A DNA stretch of 64,000 nt from Bacteroidia bacterium (GTDB lineage Bacteria; Bacteroidota; Bacteroidia; Bacteroidales; Prolixibacteraceae): the NCBI GenBank assembly GCA_026391655.1, contig JAPLDR010000055.1, positions 1 to 64,000 of the forward strand, in the 5' to 3' direction. A program made the position numbers and the translations under genes. The notes beneath the pieces are model-generated. The model did not search any database, was not told the DNA's origin, and worked only from the letters and a program-made list of their open reading frames with translations. Position 1 is the stretch's first letter. Every line of letters begins with the position of its first letter. Below, piece after piece: positions 60,500 through 64,000 of the stretch.

Positions 60500-60577
60500 A
60501 TTAGTTTGAATTAAAAGTAATTTGTACTTGTAAAAATCAAAAGTAATAAATCCTCTGTATTAAAATGAATTCTTATT

Positions 60578-60589
60578 GGTAAATTTACC
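60578..60589. promoter_or_regulatory. Palindrome GGTAAATTTACC upstream of the GH51 gene
   Basis: Perfect 12-base palindrome, 79-90 bases before the GH51 ATG. It resembles the GTAAA/TTTAC motifs at 56330-56408 and 61411-61792, so it may be a shared operator. The gap to the small gene at 60644 is otherwise empty. Confidence 0.4.
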
Positions 60590-60643
60590 TCATCCAGGTT
60601 GTATTTGTAAATTGAGTTCAGTAATTATTAAAGCAACACAAAG

Positions 60644-60811
60644 ATGCCACTAAAAAAGGGGAAGTCAAAGAAAGTGATCAGCTCAAACGTAGAGGAGTTA
60701 CTTCACAATTACAAGGAGACGGGAGCAATAGGGACGAGCCACCCGGAGTCAATGGAGAAGGCGCAGAAACAGGCAGTAGCAATAGCGTACGCGAATGCAA
60801 AGAAGAAATAA
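60644..60811 (+). CDS. Small Lys-rich protein, DUF6496-like
   Basis: Fifty-five residues, beginning MPLKKGKSKKVISSNVEELL and ending QKQAVAIAYANAKKK. This is the pattern of small DUF6496-like proteins often met in phages and plasmids (K-K-G-K-S opening; x-Q-K-Q-A-V-A-I-A close). It lies between minus-strand genes, with TAA at 60809-60811. The function is unknown. Base composition is more G-rich than the surrounding spacers, and a weak stem plus T6 follows. The coding call is favoured because the protein is basic and family-like, but it is short. Confidence 0.65.
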   Translation: MPLKKGKSKKVISSNVEELLHNYKETGAIGTSHPESMEKAQKQAVAIAYANAKKK

Positions 60812-60911
60812 ACACACCAGGAAAGACAAGAAAACTGGCTTTTTTATCGGAGAGAAAACTTCTTTGGAGCCTAAACATCCAATTAACACAGATGCTTTTT
60901 CGGTTTTGTTG

Positions 60912-61343
60912 TTATAAGCTTAAATTTATTGAGGATAAATCATGTATTTCAATAACGACATTTTTCCCCTTGTCTAAAAGAATAAAATTTTCTGAATATC
61001 TTCGACAATTTGCAGCTCCTGAATAATATTGAGACTTCTTAGGTGCAAGTTGAAATGAAAATTTTATTTTTTCGTATTTTGATGGAATCTCTATTTTGGA
61101 AGATATTTTGTCAGTCAGTACCGGGCTGATACTATCTACTTTAACAATGTCTTTCCCGATATAATAATAAACAACAACTTCCCATAAAGAACCATCTATG
61201 AACTCTACAGGTGGATATAATTTAAGATTATTTGAGATCTGATAAGTTGTAGGCGATTCTGTCGTTGCTGATTCAATTGGTACTAGAATTTCGTCACAAC
61301 TTACACAAAGTATCATGAATAAAACAAATATTAATTTTTTCAT
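60912..61343 (-). CDS. Small lipoprotein of unknown function
   Basis: Protein of 143 residues with a clear lipobox (MKKLIFVLFMILCVSCDE). The mature part is a predicted beta-rich domain (YPPVEFIDGSLWEVVVYYYIGKDIV, KFSFQLAPKKSQYYSGAAN). No family recognised. It may sit at the cell surface or in the periplasm, given its neighbours. It starts just before a 1.1-kb gene-free stretch. Confidence 0.7.
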   Translation of the reverse strand: MKKLIFVLFMILCVSCDEILVPIESATTESPTTYQISNNLKLYPPVEFIDGSLWEVVVYYYIGKDIVKVDSISPVLTDKISSKIEIPSKYEKIKFSFQLAPKKSQYYSGAANCRRYSENFILLDKGKNVVIEIHDLSSINLSL

Positions 61344-62477
61344 GATTCAATTTCAATCTTTAATTTATAGGGCGGCGGATTAGGAATCATATCACCAGGT
61401 TAAAAAACGTTGTAAAATTAGTTTACATTTATTTATTTTGAAAGCGGATAGCAAGCTAATTATCAACATCAACCAGATACTTATTAACAAATCCCCTATT
61501 CTTGTTTTTATTGCATGGTTGAACGGGAATGTGTTGTTTAGTTGTCATAAATATTTAGATTTATTAGTTTTAATCTAAATATTAGTTGAATAATAGATAG
61601 GATGTACGTTGTTTTATTGTCATAAATATTTAGATTTATTAGTTTCCATCAATTTTTACCGGTGAGCAGATAGTAAGCATTCTCAAATTAATGGTTAATA
61701 ACATTGTTGATAAGTTTTAAACCTTGTTTTATTGGACAACGCATAGAAAGAGGGGTTGCAGCTTTTAGTTTTCATTGTAAAGTTAGTTTACACCTGTTTT
61801 ATTTGAAGATGGCTATCAATCTGATTATCAACTTTTATCGTATATTTGCCAATCAAGTCCTATCCATATTTTAGCAGTAAGAGAATAGGAATTATACAAA
61901 AATTAACAGTTGATAACGTTGTTCATAAGGTTCACTAAAAGTTTCATTGTACAGTAAATAGTAGTTCATAACCCTGCTTAAATCATTCTGGTCTCTTTTA
62001 GCTTCAACCATTTTTTTATTGAATTGTGGTCATAAATTGTAAAAAAAGCTATCACAATGTAAAATTTAACTGCACTTCTATCCTTGTTTTATTGAATTGT
62101 GGTTACAAAGTGTAAAAAAGCTATCCAAATGTAAAATTCTATATACTTTTCAATCATGTTTTAATAATTAATGGTTAGAAGTTGTTCATTTATATATTTA
62201 CATTAATAGATGTATGTCTCAAATCAATTTTACGGGATCAGGATAGAAAGATGTTTGTGTTTCCAATTAACAATTGAAGGCAAAAAGAAAAAAGCATTTA
62301 TGATTAATCAATAAAAACTTATGCATGATATATCCCAATTCCAAATAAAGTATATTTGCATCTTCACCAGATTTCGACCAGGAATCATCCTTGAATAATT
62401 CAGGAACACCGGAAACTGATCATGTAAAAACCTTATTAAATTACGTTCAACAAGAAGACTCCAACTTAAAATACGCT
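61344..62477. repeat. Gene-free AT-rich region with several repeat pairs
   Basis: No convincing gene is seen here. It contains: TGTAAA-N5-TTTACA twice (61411-61427, 61776-61792), each starting a similar segment of about 56 bases; an exact 29-base direct repeat starting TTGTCATAAATATTTAG (61542-61570, 61617-61645, offset 75); and a similar pair of about 52 bases starting TTTTATTGAATTGTGG (62014-62066, 62087-62138, offset 73). It is probably a regulatory or decayed region between the lipoprotein and GH5 genes. Confidence 0.7.
62351..62358 (+). promoter_or_regulatory. Predicted -7 box for the GH5-like gene
   Basis: TATATTTG on the plus strand, 120-127 bases before ATG 62478, giving a leader of about 110 bases. 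No -33 match at the ideal spacing. Confidence 0.4.
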
Positions 62478-64000
62478 ATGAAAACAAGTAAATTAAAAAT
62501 CGCTTTTCTGATGCTTGCTGCTGTATTACTAAGCTCAGCAGTTTATTCACAAAAGAATACCGATCCTGTCAAAATTGATAAAAACGGGAGAATGATCTGG
62601 AAAAATAATAACAAGGAAGCTTTTTTCTGGGGAGTTAACTACACAACACCTTTTGCCCACGCATACAGACAGATCGCCAAGCTGGGCGAAGAGAGGGAGA
62701 AAGTCATAGATATTGATACTTACCATTTATCAAGACTGGGTACCAATGCTTATCGCATCCATGTATGGGATTGCGAAATAAGTGACAGCATTGGGAACCT
62801 TTTGCAGAATGAACATCTCAAACTTTTGGATTACCTGATCTATCGTTTTCAACAGAGAGGTGTCTATATCTTTTTGACTCCGATTGCTTACTGGGGAAAT
62901 GGTTACCCTGAGCCGGAAGAAAAACTTCCCGGCTTCTCGGGAAAATATAACAAAGGTAATGTCTATATTTTACCGGAAGCTATTGCGGCTCAGGAACGAT
63001 ACCTGAAACAATTCGTCAATCATGTTAATCCTTACACAGGGAAAGCCTACAAAAATGATCCAATGATTGTTGGCTTCGAAGTATGCAATGAGCCGGGACA
63101 TTCAAAAGCTGCAGAAACCACCGAATTTGTCAAAAAAATGATTGCCGCTATTAAATCCACGGGATGTGCAAAACCAGTTTTCTATAATGTCACTCAAAGT
63201 ATAAATCTACTTCCTGATTTTATTAAAGGTGGTACCGATGGCGTTACATTCCAGTGGTATCCGACTGGATTGGTTGCCGGCCACGAACAACAGGGCAATT
63301 TTCTTCCCCAAATCGACGAATACTTTATGCCCTTCAAAAACGAAAAATATTTTGCAAATCAGGCCCGGTTAGTGTATGAATTTGATGCTGCCGATATAGG
63401 AAGATCATACATGTACCCTCCAATTGCCCTTTCATTTAAAGAAGCAGGTATGCAATGGGTTACCATGTTTGCCTACGATCCAATAGCCCTGGCAGCAAGC
63501 AATACAGAATATCAGACTCACTTTCTTAACCTGGCTTATGCGCCTCAAAAAGCAATCGGATTTAAGATTGCGGGTGAACTTTTCAGAAATCCACAGTATA
63601 AAAGAGACCGGGAAAATGAGAAAAAACCCTTTGATATGAAAGGCTTAAAAATCAGCTATACTGACGATATCTCCGAACTGGCGACCAATGAACTGTTCTT
63701 CCATACTAGTAACACCTCAACAAATCCACCAAACCTCTCAACGCTCAAATCGATTGCAGGTTATGGCACTTCACCAGTTGTTTCTTATAAAGGTTACGGC
63801 GCTTATTTTCTTGATAAAATCAGCGATCGTGTATGGAGACTCGAAGTAATGCCCGATGCAATATGGGTTCGGGATCCTTTCTCGAGAGCAACACCTAAAA
63901 TCGAAAATGTTGTTATTAAATGGAATAAAACCGGAATGGGTGTGAATCTGCCTGATCTTGGTAAAGATTTCACTGTTACAGGAATAAATGACGGGAATAA
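62478..64000 (+). CDS. GH5-like (cellulase/mannanase superfamily) glycoside hydrolase, partial
   Basis: The first 507 residues are present; the gene runs off the right edge. Signal peptide KLKIAFLMLAAVLLSSAVYSQ. The barrel shows AFFWGVNYTTPFAHAYRQ, TNAYRIHVWDCEI, the acid/base Glu in IVGFEVCNEPGHS near residue 200 and the likely nucleophile Glu in ARLVYEFDAADIG near residue 300. This is the clan GH-A pattern, nearest in feel to GH5 enzymes acting on beta-glycans such as mannan or glucan. It may carry further C-terminal domains. It lies at the end of the carbohydrate region on the opposite strand from the others. Confidence 0.8.
   Translation, partial: MKTSKLKIAFLMLAAVLLSSAVYSQKNTDPVKIDKNGRMIWKNNNKEAFFWGVNYTTPFAHAYRQIAKLGEEREKVIDIDTYHLSRLGTNAYRIHVWDCEISDSIGNLLQNEHLKLLDYLIYRFQQRGVYIFLTPIAYWGNGYPEPEEKLPGFSGKYNKGNVYILPEAIAAQERYLKQFVNHVNPYTGKAYKNDPMIVGFEVCNEPGHSKAAETTEFVKKMIAAIKSTGCAKPVFYNVTQSINLLPDFIKGGTDGVTFQWYPTGLVAGHEQQGNFLPQIDEYFMPFKNEKYFANQARLVYEFDAADIGRSYMYPPIALSFKEAGMQWVTMFAYDPIALAASNTEYQTHFLNLAYAPQKAIGFKIAGELFRNPQYKRDRENEKKPFDMKGLKISYTDDISELATNELFFHTSNTSTNPPNLSTLKSIAGYGTSPVVSYKGYGAYFLDKISDRVWRLEVMPDAIWVRDPFSRATPKIENVVIKWNKTGMGVNLPDLGKDFTVTGINDGN

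Noticed and set aside
60678-60878. Minus-strand open frame of 66 codons opposite the small basic gene
   Set aside because: It lacks family features, while the plus-strand frame has a family-like basic protein.
39207-64000. Classical polysaccharide utilisation locus
   Set aside because: No SusC/SusD-like pair and no sensor regulator is visible, so I call it only a carbohydrate-active gene region.
1-64000. tRNA, rRNA, prophage or insertion sequence
   Set aside because: No cloverleaf-like or rRNA segments, transposase, integrase or phage structural genes were recognised.

Overview
The window is a chromosomal segment of a member of the Bacteroidota, most likely order Bacteroidales (Marinilabiliales/Prolixibacteraceae-like rather than the gut Bacteroides). 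The evidence is the gene set and order (porG-uppS-bamA-skp-skp; thrA-apgM-thrC; serC with a DUF1015 gene; korAB), type IX secretion (T9SS) features, moderately AT-rich intergenic DNA, absence of Shine-Dalgarno sequences, and repeated matches to the Bacteroidota -7 promoter box TAnnTTTG. No tRNA, rRNA, CRISPR array or transposase was seen.

Layout. (a) 1-8.2 kb: DUF1015 gene, a broken serC, gcvT, a histidine-phosphotransfer (HPt) protein, an esterase, and an unusual 'half PEP synthase' carrying receiver domains. (b) 8.2-10.1 kb: a small accessory islet with a HEPN/Abi-type protein and a TIR-like protein, separated by about 270 bases of structured non-coding DNA. (c) 10.2-39 kb: mostly housekeeping genes: 2-oxoacid:ferredoxin oxidoreductase, gamma-carbonic anhydrase-like protein, a sugar nucleotidyltransferase/kinase pair, murI, the outer-membrane biogenesis cluster (porG, uppS, bamA, two skp), nadK, pdxJ, malQ, a lipoprotein S9 peptidase, a YefM/YoeB-type toxin-antitoxin pair, the threonine operon, recA-bcp, a TPR-SPOR protein and clpS. 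(d) 39-64 kb: an accessory, secreted carbohydrate-active region: a GH39-type enzyme, a giant repeat-rich T9SS surface protein of about 5,000 residues, a GH2 enzyme, a broken GH51 arabinofuranosidase, a small lipoprotein and a GH5-like enzyme that runs off the window. No SusC/SusD pair is present.

How the parts fit. PorG is a T9SS component and BamA/Skp build the outer membrane. The giant protein ends in a T9SS sorting signal, so the window holds both a part of the export machinery and a likely client. The glycosidases around the giant gene (xylosidase-, galactosidase- and arabinofuranosidase-type) suggest attack on plant hemicellulose or pectin side chains, with the giant protein as a possible adhesin; this is inference.

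Four open-reading-frame breaks occur: serC (about 22 bases lost), GH51 (about 170 bases lost), and two compensating one-base shifts near the 3' end of the giant gene. They could be real decay or assembly/sequencing errors, and need read-level checking. The most unusual items are the receiver-PEP-synthase hybrid, the HEPN/TIR islet with a candidate tiny RNA, the near-identical repeat blocks in the giant gene, and recurrent GTAAA/TTTAC inverted repeats in the carbohydrate region.
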